A DNA stretch of 64,000 nucleotides from UBA1479 sp048263775 (GCA_048263775.1 JBLXDU010000004.1:124001-188000), one strand, 5' to 3'. Numbered from the stretch's first letter, positions 37,898 to 47,033 are shown. The notes: generated by a model not told the origin, from the letters alone. Numbers and translations are program-made.

Positions 37898-38236
37898 ATG
37901 AAGCTGATCATGGCCGTTATCAAGCCGTTTAAGTTGGAGGAGGTTCGAGAGGCCCTGACGCCCTTAGGCGTCGAAGGTATGACCGTCAGCGAGGTCAAGG
38001 GCTTCGGACGCCAGAAGGGGCAAGCGGAAATCTACCGCGGCGCCGAATACATGGTGAACTTCCTGCCGAAAGTGAAGCTTGAGATCGCCGTAAAGGACGA
38101 CCTCGTCGCTTCCATCGTCGAAACCATTCAGAAAACCGCCCAAACCGGCAAGATCGGCGACGGCAAGGTTTTCGTCTACTCGCTTGAACAGGCCGTGCGG
38201 ATCCGCACGGGCGAATCCGGCGCGGATGCCCTTTAG
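37898..38236 (+). CDS. glnK: Nitrogen regulatory protein PII (GlnK/GlnB)
   Basis: 112 residues, the standard PII length. It senses ATP/ADP and 2-oxoglutarate and, when unmodified, plugs the partner AmtB channel. The T-loop reads GRQKGQAEIYRGAEYMVNFLP with the uridylylated Tyr at position 51, as in E. coli, and the C-terminal signature TGKIGDGKVFV is intact. ATG 37898 is preceded by GGAAAGGA; the frame extends upstream to 37763 but only through non-coding promoter DNA. It is followed 12 bases later by amtB, the classic pairing. Confidence 0.97.
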   Translation: MKLIMAVIKPFKLEEVREALTPLGVEGMTVSEVKGFGRQKGQAEIYRGAEYMVNFLPKVKLEIAVKDDLVASIVETIQKTAQTGKIGDGKVFVYSLEQAVRIRTGESGADAL

Positions 38237-38248
38237 GAGGTTTTCCAA

Positions 38249-39610
38249 ATGCTTATTGAAAATCTGAAACATACGCTTTCGAAAGGCGTCGCGCGGTTGG
38301 CCGGCGTAGTCGGAGCGGCGATGCTGCTGCTGGTTATGTCCGGCGCGGCTCATGCCGAGGTTCCCGGTGAATCTCAGTTCGTCTTCAACACCTTCTCGTT
38401 CCTCGTGCACGGTTTCCTGGTCATGTGGATGGCCGCGGGCTTCTCCATGCTCGAAGCCGGCCTTGTGCGGACCAAGAACACCGCCATGCAGTGCCTGAAG
38501 AACGTCGCCTTGTTCTCCATCGCCTCGATCATGTACTACCTGATCGGCTACAACCTGATGTATTCGGGTGTGGACGGCGGCTTCATGGGCTCCTTCGCCC
38601 TGTGGGGTCAGGACGACAGCGCGGCCGCCGCCGGCAAATTCGTCGGTGACGGTGCCGTGGGCTATTCCGCGGCGTCCGACTTCTTCTTCCAGTTGGTGTT
38701 CGTCGCGACCGCGGCCTCGATCGTTTCCGGGACCGTGGCCGAACGCGTCAAGCTGTGGGCCTTCCTGGCCTTCACGGTCGTCCTGACGGGCATCATCTAC
38801 CCGATCCAGGGTTCCTGGCAGTGGGGCGGCGGCTGGCTGTCCGAAATGGGCTTCGCCGATTTCGCCGGCTCCACCCTGGTCCACTCCGTGGGCGGCTGGG
38901 CGGCCTTGACCGGCGCCATCATCATCGGAGCCCGCAAGGGCAAGTACGGTGCCGACGGCTCCGTCAAGCCGATGCCGGGCGCCAATCTGCCGCTCGCCAC
39001 GCTGGGCACGTTCATCCTGTGGCTCGGTTGGTTCGGGTTCAACGGCGGCTCGCAGCTCGCCATGGGCTCGGCGGCTGATGCCATCGCGATCTCCAACATC
39101 TACATCAACACCAACATCGCCGCTGCCGGCGGGGTTCTGGCCGCCATCGTCCTGACCCAGCTGATCTACAAGAAGGTCGATCTGACCATGGCGCTGAACG
39201 GCGCCTTGGCCGGCCTGGTGTCGATCACCGCCGGTCCGGACACGCCCTCCCTGGGCCTGGCCGCGATCATCGGTGCCGTTGGTGGCGTGTTGGTGGTGGT
39301 CTTCGTGCCGCTGCTCGACAAGCTGAAGATCGACGACGTCGTGGGCGCCATTCCGGTCCACCTCGTGGCTGGCATCTGGGGCACCATGGCGGTGCCGCTG
39401 TCCAACGCCGACACGTCCTTCTACAAGCAGGCCGTGGGCGTCGGGTCCATCGGCATCTTCGTGATCATCACCTCCGCCATTCTCTGGTTCGTCCTGAAGA
39501 TGGTCATGGGTGGGGTCCGGGTGTCGCCGGAAGAAGAGGAACAGGGTCTCGACATGGCCGAATGCGGTCTCGAGGCTTATCCCGAATTCCGCGGATCACA
39601 GACCATCTAA
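38249..39610 (+). CDS. amtB: Ammonium transporter
   Basis: 453 residues: an N-terminal signal peptide-like stretch (about 10-36, ending SGAAHA) and eleven membrane spans of the Amt/Rh family. Typical blocks are MLEAGLVRTKN, IMYYLIGYNLMY, the pore-histidine region HSVGGWAALTGA and LGWFGFNGGS. A perfect AGGAGG ribosome site lies 8 bases before the ATG. It imports ammonium under limitation and is gated by GlnK from the gene just upstream. A strong terminator ends the unit. Confidence 0.97.
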   Translation: MLIENLKHTLSKGVARLAGVVGAAMLLLVMSGAAHAEVPGESQFVFNTFSFLVHGFLVMWMAAGFSMLEAGLVRTKNTAMQCLKNVALFSIASIMYYLIGYNLMYSGVDGGFMGSFALWGQDDSAAAAGKFVGDGAVGYSAASDFFFQLVFVATAASIVSGTVAERVKLWAFLAFTVVLTGIIYPIQGSWQWGGGWLSEMGFADFAGSTLVHSVGGWAALTGAIIIGARKGKYGADGSVKPMPGANLPLATLGTFILWLGWFGFNGGSQLAMGSAADAIAISNIYINTNIAAAGGVLAAIVLTQLIYKKVDLTMALNGALAGLVSITAGPDTPSLGLAAIIGAVGGVLVVVFVPLLDKLKIDDVVGAIPVHLVAGIWGTMAVPLSNADTSFYKQAVGVGSIGIFVIITSAILWFVLKMVMGGVRVSPEEEEQGLDMAECGLEAYPEFRGSQTI

Positions 39611-39634
39611 TCTCTCCTCCACAACTCCCCTACG

Positions 39635-39672
39635 GGGCCGGAAGACTCACGTCTTCCGGCCCTTCTTTTTTG
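39635..39672 (+). terminator. Intrinsic terminator after amtB
   Basis: A 12-base-pair perfect stem, GGGCCGGAAGAC (39635-39646) and GTCTTCCGGCCC (39651-39662), TCAC loop, then TTCTTTTTTG. Lies 25 bases after the amtB stop and closes the glnK-amtB operon. Confidence 0.92.
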
Positions 39673-39729
39673 TCCATTTTCCCCTCAGCGGCCTTTGCCC
39701 GCACGGGGCCGGGATATAGACTCAACGCC

Positions 39730-40920
39730 ATGCTGAACCCACGATACGACATGCTACCGGTCTATCCCTTCGACCGCCTGCGTAATCTTCTGGACCCCCA
39801 CGCCCCGGCCCCGGGGCTGGATCCGATTTCCCTTGCCGTCGGCGATCCGACCTTTGACCCACCCCCCGCCATCGCCGAGACCATGGCCGACAAGGCCGCG
39901 CTTTGGGGCCGCTATCCACAGACCGACGGGAACCCGGATTTCCGCAAGGCCGTTACCGGATTCCTCGGCCGCCGCTATGGCCTGGGCCCCGACGTGTTGG
40001 ACCCGGAGCGCCACGTGCTGCCCGTGGTCGGCACCCGCGAGGGCTTGGCCCTGGTCGCCAATCTGGTCGTGCCGCCGCAAAAGGCCGGCCAGACCCCCCT
40101 GGTTGTCATGCCCAATCCCTGTTTCCACACCTATATGGCCGCCGCCGTGTTTTCCGGCGCGGAACGCCGCCACCTGCCGGCGACCGCCGAAACCGGCTTC
40201 ATGCCCGACCTGACCCAGATGACCGAGGCCGATTGGGCGCGCACGGCACTGTTCTATCTGTGCTCGCCGGGCAATCCGCAGGGCGGCGTGGCATCCATGA
40301 GCCTGTTGATGGACGCCATCATCCTGGCTCGGCGTCATGATTTCGTGCTGGTCGTCGACGAATGTTACGCAGAAATCTATGACGCCTTTCCGCCGGCGGG
40401 CGCGCTCGAAGCCTCGGCCGGCCTGGACGGCAAATTCACCAACGTGCTGGTGTTCCATTCCCTGTCCAAACGCTCGTCCGCACCCGGCATGCGGTCGGGC
40501 TTCGTCGCCGGGGACCCGGACCTGATCAAGCGCTATCGCATGCTGCGCAACTATCTGGGCGCGCAGATGCCGCACCCCGCCCTCTATGCCTCGGCCCGGC
40601 TGTGGTCCGACGATTCGGACGCTTTTCGCTATCGCACGGCCTATCAGGGCCTGATCAACACGGCGGCGGAGATCATTGGCGACCGTTTCGAATTCCGCCG
40701 CCCGGCCGGCGGTTTCTTCCTTTGGCTGGATGTGGGAAATGGTGAAGAAGCGGCGCTAAAGCTTTGGAAAGACGCGGCAATCCGTGTTTTGCCGGGGGCC
40801 TATATGAGCGAAGCCCTGGCCGACGGCAGCAACCCCGGGCAGGCCTTTATTCGGGTCGCTCTGGTCCATCAGCAAAAAACCATAGAGACTGCCTTAAGAC
40901 GTCTTGTTAAGGTCTTGTAA
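39730..40920 (+). CDS. dapC: Class I/II aminotransferase, probable N-succinyldiaminopimelate aminotransferase
   Basis: 396 residues with the fold-type I PLP pattern: PNPCFHTY (cofactor stacking region), LCSPGNPQGGV (Asn of the NPTG-like motif), VVDECYAEIYD (Asp binding the PLP nitrogen) and the Schiff-base lysine Lys247 in SLSKRSSAPGMRSGF, with a C-terminal RVAL arginine for the substrate carboxylate. The MLNPRYDMLPVYPFDRL start is typical of the DapC branch, which makes N-succinyl-LL-diaminopimelate in lysine and peptidoglycan synthesis. ATG 39730 chosen; the open frame upstream overlaps the amtB terminator. DapC versus other aminotransferases is a family-level judgement. Confidence 0.85.
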   Translation: MLNPRYDMLPVYPFDRLRNLLDPHAPAPGLDPISLAVGDPTFDPPPAIAETMADKAALWGRYPQTDGNPDFRKAVTGFLGRRYGLGPDVLDPERHVLPVVGTREGLALVANLVVPPQKAGQTPLVVMPNPCFHTYMAAAVFSGAERRHLPATAETGFMPDLTQMTEADWARTALFYLCSPGNPQGGVASMSLLMDAIILARRHDFVLVVDECYAEIYDAFPPAGALEASAGLDGKFTNVLVFHSLSKRSSAPGMRSGFVAGDPDLIKRYRMLRNYLGAQMPHPALYASARLWSDDSDAFRYRTAYQGLINTAAEIIGDRFEFRRPAGGFFLWLDVGNGEEAALKLWKDAAIRVLPGAYMSEALADGSNPGQAFIRVALVHQQKTIETALRRLVKVL

Positions 40921-40944
40921 ACCTTAATAACTTAGAAGCCGCTT

Positions 40945-43377
40945 ATGGCAGCGTCACAACATACCTCCGGCTTGGTCAATCTGTTCCCGCAAGGGACCGG
41001 GGCGTTCGTGCGCCGCCGCCTGGCCGAGGTCACCGGCATGGTCCTGATCGCCGCCGGTGCGGCCGCGGGTGTCGCGCTGTTCACCTTTCATGCGGGCGAC
41101 CCGTCCCTGAACACGGCCACGGGGGCCGCGGTCCAGAACCTGTTGGGCCGCCCCGGCGCCGTTACCGCCGACCTGGGCTTGCAGGTCTTCGGCGTGGTTG
41201 CCGGGCTGCTGCCGCTGGTCGCCCTGGCTTGGGGCTGGACCCTGCTGCGTCAGCGCGCGCTTTCGGGCCTGGCCCTGCGCCTGCTGTTTCTTCTGATCGC
41301 CCTGGTCACCCTGACCCTGGCCATGGCGCCCCTCGACCGGCCGGACACCTGGCCGCTCGCCACGGGGCTGGGCGGGATCGTCGGCGGCCTGGCCTTCGAC
41401 GGCCTGGCCCGGTTGCTGGTCCAGGTGCCCGTCGCCCTGCCCGGCGAATGGCTGGGCAGCGCCGCCGCCGTCATCGGCACCTTGTCCTTCATCTGCGCCC
41501 TGGGCTTTTCCCGGCGCGATTGGCTGACCGGCCTGCGCGCCCTGGCCGGCGCCGTTATCGGCACCTTCCTGGGACTGCGTGCCGGCGTGCTTTGGACCGC
41601 CGACACATTCCGCCGGGTGCGCAGCGCCGACCCCCTCGACCTGGACGGGCCGATCGCCGCCGACGTCCTAGATGACGCCGAAGCCATCGCGCCTGCCGAA
41701 ATGCCCGCCCGGCGCGAACGCGCCTCGGTCGACAGCACCACCAAGGACGGCAAGAAGAGCCTGATCGCCCGCGCCCGCGACCGCAAAGCCGCGAAATCGA
41801 AGAAGGCGCTGATCGAACCGCCCGCCGCCAAGCCCAAGGAATCCAAGGCCGCCAACCGCCAGCGTTCCCTCGATCTCGGTGGCGACGGCACCTACCGGAC
41901 GCCGACCCTGGACCTTTTGGGCGGCCCCGATGTGATCCAGGGCCCGGCCCATGACCCCGACAAGCTGGCCCAGAACGCGCAGTATCTGGCCTCGGTGCTC
42001 GACGACTTCGGCGTCAAGGGCGAGATCGTCAAGGTCCGCCCGGGCCCCGTGGTCACCCTGTATGAACTGGAACCCGCCCCCGGAACGAAAACATCGCGCG
42101 TGGTCGGCCTGTCCGACGACATCGCGCGCTCCATGTCGGCGATCAGCGTGCGCATCGCGGTGGTTCCGGGGCGCAGCGTGATCGGCATCGAACTGCCCAA
42201 CGCCGACCGGGAATCGGTTTACCTGCGCGAACTTCTCGCCTCGCAGACCTTCGAACGGACCAAGGCCAAACTGCCGCTGACCCTGGGCAAGGACATCGGC
42301 GGTGGGCCGATCATCGCCGACCTTGCGACCATGCCGCACCTGCTGATCGCGGGCACCACCGGGTCGGGCAAATCCGTCGGCATGAATGCCATGGTGTTGT
42401 CGCTGCTTTATCGCCTGTCGCCCGAGCAATGCCGCTTCATCATGATCGATCCCAAGATGCTGGAACTGTCGGTCTACGAAGGCATTCCGCACCTGTTGAC
42501 GCCGGTCGTTACGGACCCGAAAAAAGCCGTCGTGGCCCTGAAGTGGACCGTGCGCGAGATGGAAGAGCGCTACCGCGCCATGTCGCAACTGGGCGTGCGC
42601 AACATCGAGGGCTATAACGCGCGCCTTCTGGAAGCCAAGAAAAAGGGCGAAGTGCTGTCGCGCCGGGTGCAGACCGGGTTCGACGCCGAAGGCCGGCCCG
42701 TGTTCGAGGACCAGGCGCTGGGCACCGACCCCCTGCCCTTCATCGTCGTCGTGGTCGACGAAATGGCCGACCTGATGCTGGTCGCCGGCAAGGACGTCGA
42801 GGCCTCGATCCAGCGCCTGGCGCAGATGGCGCGGGCCGCCGGCATCCATATCATGATGGCGACCCAGCGCCCGTCGGTCGACGTCATCACCGGCACCATC
42901 AAGGCCAACTTCCCGACCCGCATTTCCTTCCAGGTCACGTCGAAGATCGACAGCCGCACCATCCTGGGCGAACAGGGGGCGGAACAACTGCTTGGCCGCG
43001 GCGATATGCTGTACATGGCCGGCGGCGGACGCATCACCCGCGTGCACGGGCCCTTCGTGTCCGATGAAGAGGTCGAACAGGTCGTCAGCCACCTGAAATC
43101 CCAGGGCACGCCCGAGTATATCGAGGACGTCACCCGTGACGACGAGAACAGCACCTTCGGCGACAGCGGCGGCGGGAATGATTCCGGCGATGCGCTGTAC
43201 GATCAGGCCGTCGCCCTCGTGGCCCGCGAAGGCAAGGCATCGACCAGCTTCGTGCAGCGCCATCTTCAGATCGGCTACAACCGCGCGGCCCGCCTGATCG
43301 AACGCATGGAGGAACAGGGCGTCGTCAGCCCCGCCGACCGCGTCGGACGCCGCGAGGTTCTGGTCGGGAATCATTAA
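40945..43377 (+). CDS. ftsK: DNA translocase FtsK
   Basis: 810 residues, the usual length for the alphaproteobacterial form. Four N-terminal membrane spans (about 30-50, 75-95, 112-132, 165-190) anchor it at the septum; a charged linker (about 240-300) follows; the RecA-like motor has Walker A GTTGSGKS (470-477), a PKMLELSVYEGIPHLL block and MMATQRPSVDVITG; the last 65 residues form the winged-helix gamma domain that reads KOPS. It pumps the terminus region and activates XerCD dimer resolution during division. It is followed 51 bases later by lolA. Confidence 0.97.
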   Translation: MAASQHTSGLVNLFPQGTGAFVRRRLAEVTGMVLIAAGAAAGVALFTFHAGDPSLNTATGAAVQNLLGRPGAVTADLGLQVFGVVAGLLPLVALAWGWTLLRQRALSGLALRLLFLLIALVTLTLAMAPLDRPDTWPLATGLGGIVGGLAFDGLARLLVQVPVALPGEWLGSAAAVIGTLSFICALGFSRRDWLTGLRALAGAVIGTFLGLRAGVLWTADTFRRVRSADPLDLDGPIAADVLDDAEAIAPAEMPARRERASVDSTTKDGKKSLIARARDRKAAKSKKALIEPPAAKPKESKAANRQRSLDLGGDGTYRTPTLDLLGGPDVIQGPAHDPDKLAQNAQYLASVLDDFGVKGEIVKVRPGPVVTLYELEPAPGTKTSRVVGLSDDIARSMSAISVRIAVVPGRSVIGIELPNADRESVYLRELLASQTFERTKAKLPLTLGKDIGGGPIIADLATMPHLLIAGTTGSGKSVGMNAMVLSLLYRLSPEQCRFIMIDPKMLELSVYEGIPHLLTPVVTDPKKAVVALKWTVREMEERYRAMSQLGVRNIEGYNARLLEAKKKGEVLSRRVQTGFDAEGRPVFEDQALGTDPLPFIVVVVDEMADLMLVAGKDVEASIQRLAQMARAAGIHIMMATQRPSVDVITGTIKANFPTRISFQVTSKIDSRTILGEQGAEQLLGRGDMLYMAGGGRITRVHGPFVSDEEVEQVVSHLKSQGTPEYIEDVTRDDENSTFGDSGGGNDSGDALYDQAVALVAREGKASTSFVQRHLQIGYNRAARLIERMEEQGVVSPADRVGRREVLVGNH

Positions 43378-43428
43378 ACCGTCGTCATGGCGCTTTACCC
43401 CGCCCGTCCCCCAGCCTACATAACCCCC

Positions 43429-44088
43429 ATGATCATCCGTTTCACCCGTGCCGTTGCGGCGGCGGCGTTCGCCCTGGTTCTGTGTCTTGCCCCTGATTCC
43501 GCCGGGGCGGTCGAGGGCGATCCCCGCGAAATCACCCTGACCGCCAAGCAGCAAAGCCTGGTGCGCCGGGTCGAGAGCTATCTCAACGGCATCACCACCC
43601 TGCAATCGACGTTCTTTCAACAGGCTTCGACCAACGAGTTCGCGGAAGGCCAGATCTTCCTGTCCCGGCCAGGCAAGATGCGGATCGAGTACAAGGCGCC
43701 CAATCCGATCCTCATCGTCGCCACCGGCGAGTTCCTCAGTTACATCGACAAGGAACTGAAGAACGTCACCCATATCCCCGTCGAGGACACTCCGGCCGCC
43801 TTCCTGTTGAACGGAAACATCCGCTTCGATCCCAAACGCGTCGCCTTTTACGAAGCCGCGGAGGAAGACGGCGCCGTTTTCCTGACCGTGGGCGAGCGCG
43901 CCGACCCCTTCGCCGGGCGTCTGACCCTGATCTTCCGCACCAATCCGATGTCTTTGCGTAAATGGTCCGTGGTCGATGCCCAGGGCACGATTACCGACAT
44001 CGTGTTGACCGACCCTTTCTACGGCGGCCAGATCGACCCCAAGCTGTTCACCGTGCCCGAGTTCGAGCAGATCCGCAGCGGCGATTAG
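43429..44088 (+). CDS. lolA: Outer-membrane lipoprotein carrier protein LolA family
   Basis: 219 residues with a signal peptide (1-25, ending DSAGA). The periplasmic LolA beta-barrel pattern is clear: YLNGITTLQSTFFQ, GQIFLSRPGKMRIEYK, LIVATGEFLSYIDKELKNVTHIP and GTITDIVLTDPFYGG. It carries lipoproteins from LolCDE to LolB. A start at 43387 is possible, but ATG 43429 gives a normal signal peptide, so it is preferred. Confidence 0.9.
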   Translation: MIIRFTRAVAAAAFALVLCLAPDSAGAVEGDPREITLTAKQQSLVRRVESYLNGITTLQSTFFQQASTNEFAEGQIFLSRPGKMRIEYKAPNPILIVATGEFLSYIDKELKNVTHIPVEDTPAAFLLNGNIRFDPKRVAFYEAAEEDGAVFLTVGERADPFAGRLTLIFRTNPMSLRKWSVVDAQGTITDIVLTDPFYGGQIDPKLFTVPEFEQIRSGD

Positions 44089-44256
44089 CAAGGGTCCGCG
44101 CCAGATATGCGCAAAATGCATATCTGATGGCAAAAAAATGCCCCTGGTACGCAGCGCCATTCCGTCCCATATGGAGTCATACAGCGCGGCCAATGATGCC
44201 GCGCCGTCGGGCGGCGCGCCCCCCTCGCCAGCCCGACAGCTCCCTAAGATGGAGTT

Positions 44257-44296
44257 GAAGCGCCCGGCCCCTCCCCCGCCGGGCGCTTCTCTTTTG
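44257..44296 (+). terminator. Intrinsic terminator downstream of lolA
   Basis: An 11-base-pair stem, GAAGCGCCCGG (44257-44267) and CCGGGCGCTTC (44279-44289), with a pyrimidine loop and a TCTTTTG tail. It lies 168 bases beyond the lolA stop. Confidence 0.8.
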
Positions 44297-44340
44297 CGCG
44301 GACCGATGAATGGGGAGGGGTCTTCTTTCATTTGCTAAAG

Positions 44341-44358
44341 CAAATCCCATGGGATTTG
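44341..44358. repeat. 18-base perfect palindrome
   Basis: CAAATCCCATGGGATTTG reads the same on both strands and is overlapped at its left by a second inverted repeat. Its role is unknown: possible protein-binding site or remnant of a small repeat element. Confidence 0.75.
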
Positions 44359-44359
44359 C

Positions 44360-44392
44360 GGCCCTCCCCCGCCGGGCGCTTCTCTTTTGTGC
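44360..44392 (+). repeat. Partial duplicate of the lolA terminator
   Basis: This 33-base block repeats 44266-44299 with one C missing and one late T-for-C change, including the CCGGGCGCTTCTCTTTTG right arm and tail, but lacks the matching left arm, so it should not fold as a terminator on its own. Confidence 0.8.
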
Positions 44393-44442
44393 ATAAAGCC
44401 CGCGCCCCTTGCCCCTCCGTCTGATCCCCGTTAACAGGGGCC

Positions 44443-45267
44443 ATGCCTTTCACCGTCGCCACCTGGAACGTGAATTCCGTGCGCAAGCGCCTGGACCAGG
44501 TCGCGCGCCTGGCCGCCGACACGGCGATCGATGTGCTGTGCCTGCAGGAAACCAAGGTCGTCAACGAGCTGTTTCCCGTGGACGCCATCACCGACATGGG
44601 CTTTCCCCATCAGGCCATCGCCGGCATGAAGGGCTATAACGGCGTCGCCATCCTGTCGCGCCGGCCCTTGAGCGACGTGCGTATCGAACCCTGGCTGGGC
44701 CGCGACGATTGCCGACATATCCATGCCAAGGTCGAAACCGGCGTCGGACCGGTCGAGGTCCACAGCCTCTATGTCCCCGCCGGCGGCGACGACCCGGACC
44801 CGGAGGCCAACCCCAAATTCGCGCATAAGCTGGCGTTCCTCGACGCGCTCGCCCCTTTTCTTGCGGAGCGCGCGGCAGCCAGCCGGCCCGTGGTGCTGAC
44901 CGGCGATTTCAACGTGGCGCCCTTGGAAACGGATGTGTGGTCGCACGATCGGCTAAAACGGGTGATCACCCACACCCCCGTTGAACGCGATAAGCTGATG
45001 GGCATGTTGGACGGCGGCGCGGAAAGCGTCGAGGGCTGGACCGACGCCCTGCGCCGTTTCGTGCCGGTGGACGAGAAGGTCTTCACCTGGTGGAGCTACC
45101 GGGCCGCCGATTGGCGCGCCGCCGACAAAGGCCGGCGCCTCGACCATATCTGGGTCAACGCGGCCCTGGCCCCGGCGCTCAGCTTCGCCGCCGTGCACGA
45201 CGCGGCCCGCGATTGGCCGGAACCATCGGACCACGCCCCCGTGCGCGTGGTGTTCGAGATCCCCTGA
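44443..45267 (+). CDS. xth: Exodeoxyribonuclease III / AP endonuclease
   Basis: 274 residues of the EEP nuclease family. Active-site residues are in NVNSVRKRL (Asn9-11 region), LQETKV (Glu36 metal ligand), SLYVPAGG, GDFNVAP (Asp155, Asn157) and SDHAPV (Asp263, His264). It cuts 5' of abasic sites and removes 3' blocking groups in base-excision repair. ATG 44443 follows a GGGG-rich leader. Confidence 0.94.
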   Translation: MPFTVATWNVNSVRKRLDQVARLAADTAIDVLCLQETKVVNELFPVDAITDMGFPHQAIAGMKGYNGVAILSRRPLSDVRIEPWLGRDDCRHIHAKVETGVGPVEVHSLYVPAGGDDPDPEANPKFAHKLAFLDALAPFLAERAAASRPVVLTGDFNVAPLETDVWSHDRLKRVITHTPVERDKLMGMLDGGAESVEGWTDALRRFVPVDEKVFTWWSYRAADWRAADKGRRLDHIWVNAALAPALSFAAVHDAARDWPEPSDHAPVRVVFEIP

Positions 45268-45438
45268 GAGGGCTCCGGGTCGGCACGATCCTCACGAGAC
45301 TATGGACAGGGGGGCCTGTCGTGCCTTTAATAATTCACGGATAAAAACCAACCCGCCACCGGGGGGCAGCGGGGACCAGCCATTGGATCGGGCAGCGTCG
45401 CCAGAGATTCAACGGCCCAATATCTGGAGACGACGCTG

Positions 45439-46416
45439 CTGACCCCCGTCCGCATAACAATCATCTACATCCTGTTCGGGTCCTTGTGGATCCTGTTTTC
45501 GGACGCCACCCTGCACGCCCTGGTCAACGACCCGGAGGTGGCAAGCCGACTGCAGACAGTGAAGGGCTGGTTCTATGTGCTGGTGACGGGAGGGCTGGTA
45601 TTCTGGCTGACCCGTGTTCTGTCCGCATCGCTTGAGTTGGAAAACCGGGAACGACGCCGGGCCGAGGCCGAATTACGGGAAGCCCTGGAAGAGGCGGAGC
45701 AGGCAAGCCGGGCGAAAACCGAGTTCCTGGCAACCATGAGCCACGAGTTCCGCACCCCGCTGAACGCCATCCTCGGGTTTTCCGATATCCTGCGGGCCCA
45801 GTATATGGGCCCGCTCGGGTCACCCAAGTACACGGAATACGTCAACGACATCTATCAAAGCGGCGCCATCATGTTGGCCCTGGTCAACGACATCCTGGAC
45901 ATCGCCGAGATCGAGGCCGGTAAACGGCCGATTCACCGCATCGAGATCGCCCTGAAGCCGTTGGCCGACATTTGCCTGAAATCCTTCCAGCCGCAGGCGG
46001 AAGAGAAAGCCCTAACCCTCACCCTCGACATCGCCGACGACGCCTTGCGTCTTTATGCCGATCAAATCTGCACCATTCAGATCATCTCCAATCTGGTGGC
46101 CAACGCCATCAAGTACACGGCCAAGGGCGGGACGGTCTCTCTCTTCGCGGCACCGGCACCCGGCGGCGGCACGACCCTCACCGTACGCGATAACGGCATC
46201 GGCATTCCCCCGGATAAACTGCCGACAATCGCCGAACCCTTTTCCCAGGTGGTCGCCAATCCCCATCACGCGCGCGACGGCAAGGGCCTGGGCCTGGGCA
46301 TCGTCAAGTCCCTGGTCGATGCGCACGGCGGTGAACTCGACATCGACAGCGCCGTCGATATCGGCACAACCGTGACGGTGCACTTCCCGCCGCCCTTGGA
46401 GTCACTGAAAAACTAG
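45439..46416 (+). CDS. Membrane sensor histidine kinase (probable CTG start)
   Basis: 325 residues if read from CTG 45439. N-terminal residues 5-22 form a first membrane span and 44-64 a second, flanking a periplasmic loop with NDPEVASRLQTVKGWF; this two-span head followed by a coiled coil (about 65-95) is a known histidine-kinase input module. The HisKA box MSHEFRTPLN has the phosphorylated His102; N box LVANAIKYT, DNGIGIP and GKGLGLGIV form the ATP lid. The first ATG/GTG/TTG in frame is TTG 45484, which would cut through span 1. GGAGA at 45426-45430 sits 8 bases before CTG 45439. It is likely to partner the OmpR-type regulator at 47034-47723. Confidence 0.88.
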   Translation: MTPVRITIIYILFGSLWILFSDATLHALVNDPEVASRLQTVKGWFYVLVTGGLVFWLTRVLSASLELENRERRRAEAELREALEEAEQASRAKTEFLATMSHEFRTPLNAILGFSDILRAQYMGPLGSPKYTEYVNDIYQSGAIMLALVNDILDIAEIEAGKRPIHRIEIALKPLADICLKSFQPQAEEKALTLTLDIADDALRLYADQICTIQIISNLVANAIKYTAKGGTVSLFAAPAPGGGTTLTVRDNGIGIPPDKLPTIAEPFSQVVANPHHARDGKGLGLGIVKSLVDAHGGELDIDSAVDIGTTVTVHFPPPLESLKN

Positions 46417-46487
46417 TCCTTGGTCGGCTTCCCGATCTCTGGGATGATCTCAGTGGTGGGGGCCTGTTGACCGGCGAAGGTAGAAAC

Positions 46488-47015
46488 ATGGCCCAGGACT
46501 TTACAAGTCGCGAAGTGTCGATCAGCGATGTGCTGGAAACCGGCTGCGGCCTGATTTACCGCTACTGGGATGGCCGGCGCGGCGGCCGCTTCGCCCCGAC
46601 CTGGGGTGATTTCCGCCTCATCGACCTGGCCGGCCATATCATTCCCTACATACGCGTCGCCGACGTCATCGACGGCGGCCGCGACTTTAAATATCGGTTC
46701 TGGGGAACGGGCCTGGGCGCCGTGCGCGCCCTCGACCGCACGGGCGTGCACCTGTCCGAGGTCGACAGCCCCCGCACGAAAACGGCGCTTGCCGAATTCC
46801 GGCGCATCGTTTCGGAAAAGACCTGCCTTGCCTTCGTTTATCAAGCCCAAGGCGGCATGGATCGGCGCAGCCTGCACGCGCCCAGCATCCGCCTGCCCCT
46901 GTCGTCCGACGGCCGGGCCGTGGACAAGATCGTCTGCTACACGGATTTCGATATCGATGCCCACGCGTGGCGCCGCTTCTTCGAGAAAAGCGCCGAGAGC
47001 ACCCGTGACCGATAA
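46488..47015 (+). CDS. PAS-domain protein (PAS_5-like)
   Basis: 175-residue cytoplasmic protein, a single PAS-like fold without an output domain. The segments RYWDGRRGGRFAPTWGDFRLIDL and PYIRVADVIDGGRDFKYRFWGTGL (core YRFWGTGL) and LHAPSIRLPLSSDGRAVDKI match the alphaproteobacterial PAS_5 family of unknown ligand. ATG 46488 with GAAGG before it is preferred to TTG 46467. It sits between a histidine kinase and a response regulator, so an accessory sensory role is plausible but unproven. Confidence 0.8.
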   Translation: MAQDFTSREVSISDVLETGCGLIYRYWDGRRGGRFAPTWGDFRLIDLAGHIIPYIRVADVIDGGRDFKYRFWGTGLGAVRALDRTGVHLSEVDSPRTKTALAEFRRIVSEKTCLAFVYQAQGGMDRRSLHAPSIRLPLSSDGRAVDKIVCYTDFDIDAHAWRRFFEKSAESTRDR

Positions 47016-47033
47016 ATTGCTGTTTTGTTGCGA

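Larger units (their letters stand above)
44089..44442. other. Intergenic region with stacked inverted repeats and a duplicated terminator
   Basis: 354 bases between lolA and xth with no credible gene. It contains in order: an inverted repeat CAGATATGC / GCATATCTG (44102-44126); an intrinsic terminator (44257-44296); overlapping palindromes ATTTGC-TAAA-GCAAAT (44330-44345) and an 18-base perfect palindrome (44341-44358); and a second, 33-base near-copy of the terminator right arm (44360-44392). Described further in findings. Confidence 0.7.

Noticed and set aside
41668..44331. 887-codon open frame on the minus strand across ftsK and lolA
   Set aside because: Antisense shadow of two clear genes; composition (His, Gly, Asp, Gln-rich) is that of a GC-rich reverse frame, with no domain.
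44138..44338. 66-codon frame downstream of lolA
   Set aside because: Runs through the terminator and palindromes; Pro/Ala-rich with no ribosome site.
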